Shown here in pieces: positions 1 through 8,491 of a stretch of 64,000 bases of DNA. Source of the stretch: Patulibacter defluvii. Lineage in GTDB: Bacteria; Actinomycetota; Thermoleophilia; Solirubrobacterales; Solirubrobacteraceae. A model generated the notes under the pieces. That model saw only the letters and a list, made by a program, of their open reading frames with translations, had not been told where the DNA came from and ran no database searches. The first letter of the stretch is position 1. Every line of letters starts with the position of its first letter. Location: assembly GCF_034096925.1 (NCBI RefSeq), contig NZ_JAWZSQ010000022.1, forward strand, positions 33,865 to 97,864. The letters run 5' to 3'. The translations under genes were made by a program, and so were the position numbers.

Positions 1-770
1 CCTGGCTGGCCGAGCTGCTGCACCCGACGCGCTTCCGCCGCGCCGACCTCGCCCGCCGCGCGCTCGACCTGGCGCTGGCGCTGCTGACGCTGCCCTTCGT
101 GCTGCTGGTGGTGGCGCTCTCCGCCCCGCTGATCCTGCTCGACGGCGAGCGGAGCGTCTTCTTCCGCCAGCGCCGCGTCGGCCGCTACGGCGTGCCGTTC
201 GAGATCCTGAAGCTGCGGACGATGCGCGGCAGCGGCAGCGACTGGTCGGCCGCCGACGACCCGCGGATCACGCGGATCGGGGCGTTCCTGCGCCGGACCC
301 ACCTCGACGAGGTCCCGCAGATCCTCAACGTCCTCCGCGGCCAGATGGCCTTCGTCGGTCCGCGGCCCGAGCAGGTCGAGATCACCGCCTGGCTCGAGGG
401 CGAGATCCCCGGCTTCGGCCACCGCCACGCGGTCCGTCCCGGGATCACCGGCTGGGCCCGCGTCCGGGCCGGTTACGCCAATTCGGTCCGCGACAGCGCC
501 GTCAAGCTCAGCAACGACCTGTACTACATCCGCCACCGCTCGCTGGCGCTCGACCTGGCCGTCGTCGTCGAGACGATCCGGATGTTCGCCGAGCGCCAGC
601 ACCAGGTGGTCGCCCCGGCGACCGCGGTCGCGCTCGGCCCGCGGCTGGCGCTGCGGCTGGCCGACGCCGAGCGGGCCCCGGCGGCGGTCGTCGAGCTCGA
701 CCGCGACGAGCCGGCACTCGACGCCCGCGCGCCGGTCGCCGGCGAGCGGACGATGGCGCTGGCCTCCTAG
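1..770 (+). CDS. Initiating sugar-phosphate (polyprenyl glycosylphosphotransferase) transferase, 5' truncated
   Basis: This is the C-terminal part of a membrane enzyme that moves a sugar-1-phosphate from a nucleotide sugar to undecaprenyl phosphate, the first step of exopolysaccharide repeat-unit assembly. The frame is open from base 3 to the left edge, so the start lies outside the window; GTG at 99 is only an internal codon. The bacterial sugar transferase domain (PF02397 type) is complete: one hydrophobic segment (RALDLALALLTLPFVLLVV), then FFRQRRVGR, ILKLRTM, HLDEVPQILNVLRG, FVGPRPEQ and VRPGITGWARV, which are the family hallmarks. A low-complexity tail of about 50 residues follows. What is missing is probably the extra N-terminal membrane region of the WcaJ/WbaP type. 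It heads the surface-polysaccharide locus and converges with the acyltransferase gene 6 bp downstream. Confidence 0.93.
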   Translation, partial: WLAELLHPTRFRRADLARRALDLALALLTLPFVLLVVALSAPLILLDGERSVFFRQRRVGRYGVPFEILKLRTMRGSGSDWSAADDPRITRIGAFLRRTHLDEVPQILNVLRGQMAFVGPRPEQVEITAWLEGEIPGFGHRHAVRPGITGWARVRAGYANSVRDSAVKLSNDLYYIRHRSLALDLAVVVETIRMFAERQHQVVAPATAVALGPRLALRLADAERAPAAVVELDRDEPALDARAPVAGERTMALAS

Positions 771-776
771 CCGGCG

Positions 777-1877
777 CTAGCCGGCGCGGCGGTCGCGAGC
801 CCGGCGGGCGCCGTCGTAGAGCGCCAGCCGCAGCCGCCGGCGGCGCAGCGTCAGCCCGCTGATCGTCGCCGCGTCGCTGCTGAGGTCGCGCTTGTAGCGC
901 TGGTCGCCGGCCAGGAAGTCGTAGAGCCGGAGGCCGCGCTCGCGGGCCGCCTCCATCGACAGCAGGTGGGTGACGATCCCCGGCCGCAGCCGGTTGTCGT
1001 CGAAGCCGGCCAGCCCCGACTGGTAGAAGAGCACCCGCTCGCCGTCGAGGAAGTGGTACAGACAGCCGATCGTGCGGCCGTCGACGGTGGCCCGGAAGAG
1101 CGTCGCCCGGCCCTCGGCGACCAGCCGCGGGGCCAGCTCGCGGTGGAAGGCCGCGAACCGCGGGGCGGCGAACACGCCCGGCTCGCCGTCGGCGGTCCAG
1201 CGCGCCTGGTGGAGCGTGATCAGCTCCTCCAGCAGCTCCGCGGCCCGCGCGGGGTCGGTCGCCCACTCGCTCTCCACCACGCCCCGTTGGGCCATCGCCC
1301 GCAGGCTGGTGCGGGCCCGCCGGCGGGCGCTGCCGGAGCCGAGCGCGGCGGCGACGTCCTCCTCGGGGGCGAGCGCGCCGAGGTCGCAGAAGGGGCTCGG
1401 CTCCTCGCGCACCCGGACCCGCCCCGCCGGCCAGGTGGCCCGCAGCCGCTCGGCGTCCTCGGCGGCCAGGCCCTCGGCCCGCAGCTCGTCCCAGCCGCGC
1501 CAGCGGCGGGCCGCGGCGACGATCGCGGCGACCACCTCGCGCTCGCGGCCGGGACGGGCCAGCGGACCGGTGAACTCGGCGCAGACCTCGGACCCGACCG
1601 GCAGGTTGGCGGTCCCGATCCACAGCGAGCGGATCGTGACCGGGCCGAAGCGGCGGCGGCCGCGGGGCAGCAGCGCGATCCCCCAGACGCTGCCGTCGGG
1701 GCCGCTGACGACGGCGACGGAGGTCGGCAGCAGGTCGCCGTAGGCCGCCACCCAGGCGCTCGCCCAGGCCCAGCCGCGGGCCACCGGCACCAGCGGCAGC
1801 TCGGCCTCGAGCGCCCGCCAGAGCGGTTCCGCCTCGGCGAACCGCGCCGGCGGGATCAGCCGCACCCGCGCGCTCAC
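777..1877 (-). CDS. GNAT/CelD-BioF2-like acyltransferase (second of a tandem pair)
   Basis: A 366-residue cytoplasmic protein of the Acetyltransf_6 (PF13480, CelD/BcsL, FemX-like) type, a family usually found in exopolysaccharide loci and thought to acylate sugars or sugar nucleotides. The second half holds the GNAT-like core with GRATLFRATVDGRTIGCLYH, then LFYQSGL, GIVTHLLSMEAARERGL and the typical ending YDFLAGDQRYKRDLS. The GTG start at 1877 overlaps the TGA of the upstream gene in a GTGA, so the two are probably translated together. The open frame continues upstream as a shadow of the neighbour, so length alone would give a wrong start. The acyl donor and acceptor cannot be read from the sequence. 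Confidence 0.85.
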   Translation of the reverse strand: MSARVRLIPPARFAEAEPLWRALEAELPLVPVARGWAWASAWVAAYGDLLPTSVAVVSGPDGSVWGIALLPRGRRRFGPVTIRSLWIGTANLPVGSEVCAEFTGPLARPGREREVVAAIVAAARRWRGWDELRAEGLAAEDAERLRATWPAGRVRVREEPSPFCDLGALAPEEDVAAALGSGSARRRARTSLRAMAQRGVVESEWATDPARAAELLEELITLHQARWTADGEPGVFAAPRFAAFHRELAPRLVAEGRATLFRATVDGRTIGCLYHFLDGERVLFYQSGLAGFDDNRLRPGIVTHLLSMEAARERGLRLYDFLAGDQRYKRDLSSDAATISGLTLRRRRLRLALYDGARRARDRRAG

Positions 1878-2965
1878 GACGCCTCCGCCGCGGCCCGCCG
1901 CCGGCGATCGAGGGCCACCGTCAGCCGGCCGCCGACGCCCGCCGCCGGCAGCACCGGGGTGACGATCCCGCGGCGGTCGGGCCACAGCCGGTTGATCGTC
2001 GGGTGGTCGGGCGACGCGCACGAGTCGACCGCGTCGAGCTCGGGCTGGGCGTGGAACCACGAGGCGACGTCGACCAGCAGCAGGATCCCCGGCGCACCGG
2101 AGGCGAGCGTCTCGTCGTAGCCGATCTTGAGCGTGTAGAGCGTGCGGTCGGCGACCACGCAGAGCAGCGCCGCGACCGTCCGCTCGCCCGCGCGCAGCTC
2201 CAGCAGCCGGATCCGGCCGTCGGCGGCGAAGCCCGCGACCGTCTCGCGCAGGAACCGCTCGTGGCCGGGACGCGAGGCCAGCGCGGTCCCCGCCTGGCCC
2301 TTCCAGCCGGCGCTCTCCAGCGCCAGGAAGCGGTCGAGCGCCGCCCCGTCGCCGGTCGCGTCGACCAGCGCGACGGGGCCGCCCGTCTCGCGCTCCAGTA
2401 GCCGCCGGGTGCGGCCCAGCTCGCGCCGCCGCTTGCCGGAGACGAAGCCGCGGACGTAGTCGTCCTCCGGCCGCCGCCGCAGCGCCGCCCGCTCGACCCG
2501 CTCGAAGGCGAACGGCCGCGCCGACCGCGGGCGGGCCGGCGCTGCGGCCAGCAGCGCGGCGGCCACCGGGCCGTCGGCGGCGTGCTCGACGACCAGGAAC
2601 GCCCGTCCCGGCCAGGCGCCGCTGGCGCGGGCGATCGCCGCGCAGACGGGGCCTACGTGGTCGCGGTCGACCAGCGGCGTGTCGAGGAAGCCGTAGGGAT
2701 TGCGCCAGCTGCGCACGCACGGCAGCCACAGCGCCGACCACTTCGGCTGGGTCCGCACGGCCAGGCAGCCGCGCCACCGCTCGCCGTCGCGGACGACCAG
2801 CAGCTCGACCCGCTCGCCGCCCTCCAGGTGGGCGCCGGCCGGGACCAGCAGCTCGGGTTCCAGGAACGGGTTGGCCTCGACCGCGCGCGCGGCCAACGCC
2901 CGCCACTGTTCTCGCTCGGCGGCGGTCAGCGCCGTCAGCGGCCGCCGTTCGACGGTCAGCGCCAT
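1874..2965 (-). CDS. GNAT/CelD-BioF2-like acyltransferase (first of a tandem pair)
   Basis: A 363-residue protein of the same Acetyltransf_6 (CelD/FemX-like) family as its downstream neighbour, and probably a diverged duplicate. Two GNAT-like halves are visible: an N-terminal one around ERVELLVVRDGERWRGCLAV, and a C-terminal one with SGKRRRELGRTRRLLERE, ESAGWKGQAGTA, GRIRLLELRAGERTVAALL, LYTLKIGYDE and GAPGILLLVDV. The ATG at 2965 sits just after the TGA of the flippase gene at 2967, fitting operon expression in the order polymerase, flippase, acyltransferases. The likely job is acyl decoration of the polysaccharide precursor; the substrate is unknown. Confidence 0.85.
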   Translation of the reverse strand: MALTVERRPLTALTAAEREQWRALAARAVEANPFLEPELLVPAGAHLEGGERVELLVVRDGERWRGCLAVRTQPKWSALWLPCVRSWRNPYGFLDTPLVDRDHVGPVCAAIARASGAWPGRAFLVVEHAADGPVAAALLAAAPARPRSARPFAFERVERAALRRRPEDDYVRGFVSGKRRRELGRTRRLLERETGGPVALVDATGDGAALDRFLALESAGWKGQAGTALASRPGHERFLRETVAGFAADGRIRLLELRAGERTVAALLCVVADRTLYTLKIGYDETLASGAPGILLLVDVASWFHAQPELDAVDSCASPDHPTINRLWPDRRGIVTPVLPAAGVGGRLTVALDRRRRAAAEAS

Positions 2966-2966
2966 C

Positions 2967-4475
2967 TCAGCCCGGCTCCCCCGGCGACGCGGCCGCCCGC
3001 CAGCGGCCGGGCAGCAGGCTGCGCGGGTCGCGCCCGCCCAGCAGCTCGGCCGGTAGCCCCGGGGCGACGATCCGGCCGACCGCCACCACCGCGACCAGCG
3101 CGGCGGCCAGCCCCAGCGCCAGCAGCAGCGGGTCGGGCGCGTCGGCGAGCGGGAAGCGGACCGCCGCGGCCCCCGCCGCCGCCGCCAGCGCGATCGCCAC
3201 CGGCGCCCGCAGCGCCGCGGCCAGCGCTCCCGGACCAACCCCGGTCAGCGAGCGGATCCAGACCAGGTAGAAGGCGGTGTGGAGCAGGCTGACGCCGGTC
3301 CCGGCCCAGGCCACCGCCCGCAGCCCGGAGTCCGAGGCCAGCACCATCGCGCCGTAGAGCAGCGGCACGTGGACGAGGTTGATCGCCACCATCGTCCGCT
3401 GGTGGCCGAGCGCCTTGGCCGCGTCGCCGAGCGGGAAGACCAGCGTCTGGACGGCGAGCATCGCGGCGACCGCTACCAGCAGCGGCGCGGCGGCCTGCCA
3501 GCGGTCGGAGAAGAGCGTGCCCACGATCGGGTCGGCGAGCACCATCAGCAGCGCCGCCACCGGCAGCGTGTAGAGCGACAGGTAGCGGCAGAGCTGGACG
3601 GTCGCGTCCTGCAACCCCCGCGCCCGCTGCCGGGCCAGGGCCGGGAAGGCGACCCCGGAGACGGTCCAGGTGACGTTCGACAGCACCAGCTCGGGCAACC
3701 GGAAGGCCATCGCGTAGAGGCCGAGCGCGGTGCTGCCGAGGACGTTGCCGATCACCACCGCGTCGGCGCGGGTGGCGACCAGCGCGGTCACCTCGAGCAC
3801 CGCCGCCGCGCCGCCGTAGCCGATCATCTCGCGCGCGATCCGGCGGTCGAAGGCCAGCCGCGGGCGGAACGGGGTCATCCGCCACTGCATCGCCACCCAG
3901 GCCGCCGTGCCGGCGAGCATCCCGACCACCAGCGCGGTCGCATCGCGCAGGATCACGGCCAGCACGATCGAGACCGCGGCCTGGACCGCCGACTGCGCGA
4001 TCTGGGGCCGGATCCGGCGCGAGAACGCCATGTCGCGCAGCAGCAGCCCGTCGTGGACGTTGCCGAGCCCCATCAGCAGCAGGTTCAGCATCCCGAGCCG
4101 GAACAGCCCGGCGGCGTCGGGGCTGCCGAGGAACGACGCGATCGGCCCGGCCAGCACCAGCCCGACCGCGGTCAGGACGACGACCAGCGCGATGTTGAGC
4201 GTGAAGGCGACGTGGACCCGGTGGCTGATCCCCCGCTCCTGCTCGTAGACCACCGCGGCCTGCATCCCGAGGTCGCTGCCGAGCTGGAGGAAGGCCAGGA
4301 AGGTGACGACCGCGGCCAGGGTGCCGAACTCGTCGGGCGCCAGCAGCCGCGCCAGCACCAGGATCGAGACGAAGCCGAGCAGCTTGCTGCCGACCAGCGC
4401 CAGCACCGACCAGACCAGGCCGTGGCGCATGTCGCGACCGATCGACGGCGCGTCGTCGTCGACCTCCGCGGTCAC
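2967..4475 (-). CDS. Polysaccharide flippase, Wzx/MOP superfamily
   Basis: A 502-residue polytopic membrane protein that should flip lipid-linked repeat units across the cytoplasmic membrane. It begins with MRHGLVWSVLALVGSKLLGF and LVLARLLAPDEFGTLAAV, the characteristic first two helices of polysaccharide_synt (PF01943/PF13440) flippases, and continues with about 12-14 hydrophobic segments. The GTG at 4475 overlaps the stop of the upstream polymerase gene as GTGA, which decides the start; an internal ATG at 4430 would also leave the fold intact. The adjacency of flippase, polymerase, initiating transferase and glycosyltransferases is the classical Wzx/Wzy-dependent arrangement. Confidence 0.9.
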   Translation of the reverse strand: MTAEVDDDAPSIGRDMRHGLVWSVLALVGSKLLGFVSILVLARLLAPDEFGTLAAVVTFLAFLQLGSDLGMQAAVVYEQERGISHRVHVAFTLNIALVVVLTAVGLVLAGPIASFLGSPDAAGLFRLGMLNLLLMGLGNVHDGLLLRDMAFSRRIRPQIAQSAVQAAVSIVLAVILRDATALVVGMLAGTAAWVAMQWRMTPFRPRLAFDRRIAREMIGYGGAAAVLEVTALVATRADAVVIGNVLGSTALGLYAMAFRLPELVLSNVTWTVSGVAFPALARQRARGLQDATVQLCRYLSLYTLPVAALLMVLADPIVGTLFSDRWQAAAPLLVAVAAMLAVQTLVFPLGDAAKALGHQRTMVAINLVHVPLLYGAMVLASDSGLRAVAWAGTGVSLLHTAFYLVWIRSLTGVGPGALAAALRAPVAIALAAAAGAAAVRFPLADAPDPLLLALGLAAALVAVVAVGRIVAPGLPAELLGGRDPRSLLPGRWRAAASPGEPG

Positions 4476-5923
4476 GCGTCCGCGGGCGAGGTCGGGGTCG
4501 AAGCCGGCGGGCGGGTGGCGTGGCGCGACGCCACCAGCAGCGCCGGGCCGAGCGCCAGCAGGCCCCAGAAGAGCCGCTCGTTGGCGTTCGAGAGGAAGGT
4601 CGAGGCGGCGATCGCGCCGAGCTGGCCGGTCAGGACCATCTGGGCCAGGAACGCGAGGTCCGGTCGTCGCGCGCGGGCGAAGCGCTGGCCCGCCCGCCAC
4701 GCCGAGATCAGGCAGGCGAGCAGCGCGGCGAGCAGCAGCAGCCCGCCGACGACGCCCGTCTCCGACAGCGCCTGCCACCAGATGCTGACCGCGAAGAGCG
4801 GCGTCGAGACGATGAAGTCGGCGTAGGTGACCAGGCCGGGCTGGTCACCGTAGCGGGGCAGGACGACCTGGAAGTTGCCGACGCCGACCCCGGTCAGCGG
4901 GTGCTCGGCGGTCACCCGCGAGGCCGCGTGCCAGACGTCGGAGCGGCCGGTGCCGCCGCGCGAGTCCGACGAGCTGAGCCGTTCGAAGGCGCCGGGCTGG
5001 GAGACGAACAGCATCGCCGCCACCGCCAGCCCGACCGCCAGGTAGCCGGTCACCTGCAGCCGCCGGCCGCGGCAGAGGACCGGGGCCGCGACCGCCACCA
5101 CCAGCAGCGCCACGATCCCGCCCCGCGACTGGGTCGCCGCCAGCCCGTAGAGCAGCACCGGCAGCCCGGCCACGAGCGCGATCCGGAACGCGCGGCGGCG
5201 GGTCACCGCCAGCAGCCCGCCCGACAGCGCCAGCGCCGAGACGATCGTCGAGGCCAGGTAGTTGGGGTCGTTGTTGCCCAGCCACAGCCGCCCCTGCGAC
5301 TCGCCCGGGCGGCCCGCGATCGGCAGGTAGGGCTGGTCGACGGTCCCGAGCGCGGTCGCGTAGAGGACCGCGACCACGACCCCGGCGACGTAGCCGGTGG
5401 CGATCGCGATCACCGCCCGCGCGCGGTCGTCGCTGGTGGCGATCACCGGCACGAAGGCCATCGCGATCGCGTACTGGATCAGCAGCGTGCGGGCCGGCGC
5501 CAGCTGCTCGGCCCAGAGCAGCGAGGCGGCCGTCCAGGCCAGCAGCAGCGCGGTCAGCCCGACCGCCCAGCGGGCCTCGCGCAGCGCCCGCCGGACGGCG
5601 GCCGGGTCGCGGGCGGCGCGGGCGATCCAGCAGAGCAGCACCAGCACGGTGGTGCCGGTCGGGCCGCCGTGGGTGCCGGGCGCGGCGGCCAGGCTCTGGA
5701 CGGCCAGCCAGACCGCCAGCCCGAGCGGCAGGTCGAGGAAGGCCAGCAGCAGGAACCCGCCGCCGGCGAGCGCCCCGAGGCCGAGCATCGGGTCGTAGGC
5801 CACGAGCCCGCCGAGCGCCAGCGCGGCGAGTCCGATCGCCGCCGCCAGCAGCAGCGGGAACCGGCGGCCGTCGCCGCGGCCGAGCCCGGGCCGGACCCCG
5901 GCGAAGGCGAGCGCGCGCGCCAT
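4472..5923 (-). CDS. O-antigen ligase / Wzy-like polysaccharide polymerase
   Basis: A 483-residue integral membrane protein with about a dozen hydrophobic stretches and the Wzy_C/O-antigen ligase (PF04932) region. After a long periplasmic loop the segment HPLTGVGVGNFQVVLPRYGD matches the G-x-G-x-G-x-F pattern of this family; TQSRGGIVALLVV is the other recurring motif. Expected role: polymerising lipid-linked repeat units or ligating glycan on the outer face. The ATG at 5923 overlaps the last base of the upstream glycosyltransferase stop (TGATG). Polymerase and ligase cannot be told apart by sequence alone; the flippase next to it favours polymerase. Confidence 0.85.
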   Translation of the reverse strand: MARALAFAGVRPGLGRGDGRRFPLLLAAAIGLAALALGGLVAYDPMLGLGALAGGGFLLLAFLDLPLGLAVWLAVQSLAAAPGTHGGPTGTTVLVLLCWIARAARDPAAVRRALREARWAVGLTALLLAWTAASLLWAEQLAPARTLLIQYAIAMAFVPVIATSDDRARAVIAIATGYVAGVVVAVLYATALGTVDQPYLPIAGRPGESQGRLWLGNNDPNYLASTIVSALALSGGLLAVTRRRAFRIALVAGLPVLLYGLAATQSRGGIVALLVVAVAAPVLCRGRRLQVTGYLAVGLAVAAMLFVSQPGAFERLSSSDSRGGTGRSDVWHAASRVTAEHPLTGVGVGNFQVVLPRYGDQPGLVTYADFIVSTPLFAVSIWWQALSETGVVGGLLLLAALLACLISAWRAGQRFARARRPDLAFLAQMVLTGQLGAIAASTFLSNANERLFWGLLALGPALLVASRHATRPPASTPTSPADA

Positions 5924-7098
5924 CAGCGGGCCCCGTTCCCGGTCGGGGCGCCGTCGGCGGCCAGGGCCTGGTCGTAGACCACGCGCAGCGCGTGGCCCCA
6001 GCGGGAGACCGAGAACCGCTGCTCGTAGCGGGCGCGGGCCGCCCGGCCCAGCCGCCGCAGCCCCTCGCGGTCGTCGAGCAGCCGGTTGACGGCGGCGGCC
6101 AGGTCGGCGGCCTGCGGCGGCGCGGGGATCGTCGCGCCGACCGTCTCGTCGACGACCTCGGGGATCCCGCCGACCGCGGTCGCGACCGCCGGCACCCCGG
6201 CGGCGAAGCCCTCGATGATCGACATCCCCAGCGCCTCGGCCCGCGACGGCTGGACCAGCAGGTCGACCGCGTCGAGCACCCGCATCACGTCCTGGCGGGT
6301 CCCGAGCAGGTGGACGACGCCGTCGCCGAGCTGGGCCGCGGCCCGTTCGAGCGCCGGCCGCTGGACCCCGTCGCCGGCCACGATCACCCGCAGCTCCGGG
6401 TGGCGGGCGCGGATCGCCGCCAGCGCGGCCGCGGTCACGTCGTGGCCCTTCTCCGGCCGCAGCATCGAGAGCACGCCGAGCACCGGCGCCGTCGGCGGGA
6501 TCCCCAGCTCGCGCCGGATCACCGCCCCGGCCCCCGGCTCGGGCGCCCGGCCGACGGCGTTGTGGACGGCCACCACCCGCGCCGGGTCGACCGGCCAGCG
6601 CTCGAGGTAGGTGCGGCGGGCGGCCTCGGAGACGGTCACGATCCGGCGGCTGGCGCGGCGCCGGACCCGGGCCGAGAGGGCGCCGACCGCCCGCGTCCGC
6701 AGGCCGGGCAGGATCGCCGCCGAGTGCCAGGTCGAGACCGCCGGCAGGCCGAGCCGGCGCGCGGCCAGCCCGCCGAGCACGTCGGCGTAGTCGAGGTGGG
6801 TGTGGAGGACGTCGGGCCGGACCCGCTCCAGGTGCGCCTGGACCCGCGCGCGGTCGGCGCGGCCGATCAGGGTCGAGGTGCCCAGGTACTCCGGGGCGAT
6901 CCCGGCGTCGACGATCCGGCGGCCGGCGCCGCCGTCGATGTGCTCGCGGCTGAGGCAGCCGACGGTCAGCCGGATCCCGACGCTCGGCGCGACCGCGGCC
7001 AGCTCGGCCAGCACCGCCTCGGCGCCGCCGAAGCCCAGGTAGTCGATCAGGGCGTGGACGTGCAGCTCGCGCGTCGCGATCGTCGCCTCAGCCACCAC
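5923..7098 (-). CDS. Glycosyltransferase family 4 (GT-B fold)
   Basis: A 391-residue cytoplasmic GT4-type glycosyltransferase. The N-terminal Rossmann half starts LHVHALIDYLGFGGAEAVLA, where GGAE is the usual acceptor-side glycine motif. The C-terminal half has VLGVLSMLRPEKGHDVTAAA, VIVAGDGVQR, VHLLGTRQDV, LLVQPSRAEALGMSIIEG and AAGVPAVATAVGG, containing the E-x7-E nucleotide-sugar signature. A GGGAGG ribosome site precedes two tandem GTG codons at 7098 and 7095, and either could be used. It overlaps the end of the upstream glycosyltransferase by about 10 bp. Sugar specificity is unknown. Confidence 0.9.
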   Translation of the reverse strand: MVAEATIATRELHVHALIDYLGFGGAEAVLAELAAVAPSVGIRLTVGCLSREHIDGGAGRRIVDAGIAPEYLGTSTLIGRADRARVQAHLERVRPDVLHTHLDYADVLGGLAARRLGLPAVSTWHSAAILPGLRTRAVGALSARVRRRASRRIVTVSEAARRTYLERWPVDPARVVAVHNAVGRAPEPGAGAVIRRELGIPPTAPVLGVLSMLRPEKGHDVTAAALAAIRARHPELRVIVAGDGVQRPALERAAAQLGDGVVHLLGTRQDVMRVLDAVDLLVQPSRAEALGMSIIEGFAAGVPAVATAVGGIPEVVDETVGATIPAPPQAADLAAAVNRLLDDREGLRRLGRAARARYEQRFSVSRWGHALRVVYDQALAADGAPTGNGAR

Positions 7099-8323
7099 GA
7101 CGGCCTCCCGCGCGCGCGGCCAGGGCCTCGCGGTAGACCGCCTCGACCTGGGGCACGATCGCGTCCCAGGTGAAGCGGGCGGCGAACCGCTCGCGCGCCG
7201 CCCGCGCCCGCGCGGCCGCGGCGGCCGGGTCGTCGATCGCCCGTCGCAGCGCGGCGGCCATCGCCTGGTCGTCGCCGCACGGCACCACCAGCGCGTGCTC
7301 GCCGTCGTCGACCAGCTCGCCGACGCCGCCCGGGTCGGTGGTCACGATCGGGGTCCCGGAGCGCATGTACTCGACCAGCGCCAGCGGCAGGTTCTCGACC
7401 TGCGAGGGCAGCAGCGCGACGTCGGCCGCGGCCAGCAGGTCGTCGACGTCGCCGCGGCGGCCGAGGAAGCGGACGCCGTCGCCGACGCCGGCCTCGGCAG
7501 CCAGCCGCTCGAGCGCCGGGCGGGTGCCGGCGGGATCCTGGACGGTGCCCGCCCCGGCCAGCGCCAGGACCGCCGTCGGGTGGTGCCGGCGCAACCGCGC
7601 CAGCGCCCGCACGGCGACCTCCTGGCCCTTCTCCGGCCGCAGCATCGCGACCACCACGATCAGCGGATCGCCGGCGGCCACGCCCAGCTCGGCCCGGACC
7701 GCGTCGCGGCGACCGTCGCCGTCGGCCGCCGCCGGCGGCGCGCCGTTCGGCACCACCCGCATCCGGGCGGCCGGGACCCCGTGGTGGGCGGCCATCTCGC
7801 GCGCCGACCACCGCGAGGGGACGATCACGCGGTCGGCGAAGCGGCCGACGATCCACGGGTTGACCAGCGCCTCGGCGCGGCCCTCGTCGCCGCGGGCGAA
7901 GCCGGAGTGCTCGTGCGCGACCCAGGCCCCGGCGCCCCCGCCGCCGCGCAGCCACGGACCCCAGAAGTTCGACCCGACCATGTGGGTGTGGACGACGTCG
8001 CAGCCGTTGCGCCGCATCGCGCCCAGCAGCGGTCGCCACTCCCCCACCCGCCGGGTCCGCGTGCGGCCCAGCGCCAGCACCCGGACCCCGCCGCGGCGCA
8101 GCTCCTCGACCGCCTCGGCGACCGCGTCGGAGGCCGGTCCGCGACCCATCCGCGAGGCCGCGATCGCGACCTCGTGGCGCTCCGCCAGCCGCAGCGCCAG
8201 TTCGACCGCCGCGCGCTCGGCGCCGCCGCCGACCAGGTGGTCGATCACGGCCAGCACGCGCAGCCGGCGAGCGTCCGGGAGCGTCGGGACCGCGGGCGCG
8301 GTTCGATCGTCGAGGAGAGGCAC
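7088..8323 (-). CDS. Glycosyltransferase family 4 (GT-B fold)
   Basis: A 411-residue GT4-type enzyme. It carries RVLAVIDHLVGGGAERAAVE at the N-terminus, DVVHTHMVGSNFWGPW, VIVVVAMLRPEKGQEVAVRA, VRFLGRRGDVDDLLAAADV, LLPSQVENLPLALVEYMRSG and PIVTTDPGGVGELV, the standard donor-binding half. The frame stays open far upstream, so the start needed a decision: GTG at 8323 has GGAG seven bases ahead, whereas the ATGs at 8392 and 8404 have no ribosome site and would add a Gly-rich, non-conserved leader. It probably heads the minus-strand polysaccharide operon ending at 777. Compared with the next gene it keeps E-x7-E less exactly (QVENLPLALVE). Confidence 0.88.
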   Translation of the reverse strand: MPLLDDRTAPAVPTLPDARRLRVLAVIDHLVGGGAERAAVELALRLAERHEVAIAASRMGRGPASDAVAEAVEELRRGGVRVLALGRTRTRRVGEWRPLLGAMRRNGCDVVHTHMVGSNFWGPWLRGGGGAGAWVAHEHSGFARGDEGRAEALVNPWIVGRFADRVIVPSRWSAREMAAHHGVPAARMRVVPNGAPPAAADGDGRRDAVRAELGVAAGDPLIVVVAMLRPEKGQEVAVRALARLRRHHPTAVLALAGAGTVQDPAGTRPALERLAAEAGVGDGVRFLGRRGDVDDLLAAADVALLPSQVENLPLALVEYMRSGTPIVTTDPGGVGELVDDGEHALVVPCGDDQAMAAALRRAIDDPAAAAARARAARERFAARFTWDAIVPQVEAVYREALAARAGGRRGG

Positions 8324-8491
8324 GGGAAGGCTCCGGACGGACCCACGCCCGGACCCGACCCAGGCGCCCCCGCCACCCCGGGAGGGTATCATCGAACCGC
8401 CCATGTATGCACTGTCAGCTAGGCCGGCCCCGAACCCACGAATCCCCAGTCCCCACCGGGGTTCCCGGGCCTGATCCGGCCGCTCTCGACG
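8324..8491. promoter_or_regulatory. Divergent intergenic region between two glycosyltransferase operons
   Basis: This 168-bp gap separates divergent genes and is more AT-rich than its surroundings around 8385-8415. TATCAT at 8387-8392 resembles a plus-strand -10 box, and further AT-rich hexamers occur on the minus strand. An imperfect palindrome built from CCCGAACCC and GGGTTCCCGGG lies at about 8435-8470, within the leader of the plus-strand gene. Promoters for both directions must lie here, but I could not match a clear -35 element. Confidence 0.3.

Noticed and set aside
8404..8491. Possible riboswitch or attenuator in the leader of the glycosyltransferase gene at 8492
   Set aside because: Only one imperfect palindrome is visible and it matches no riboswitch class that I know.
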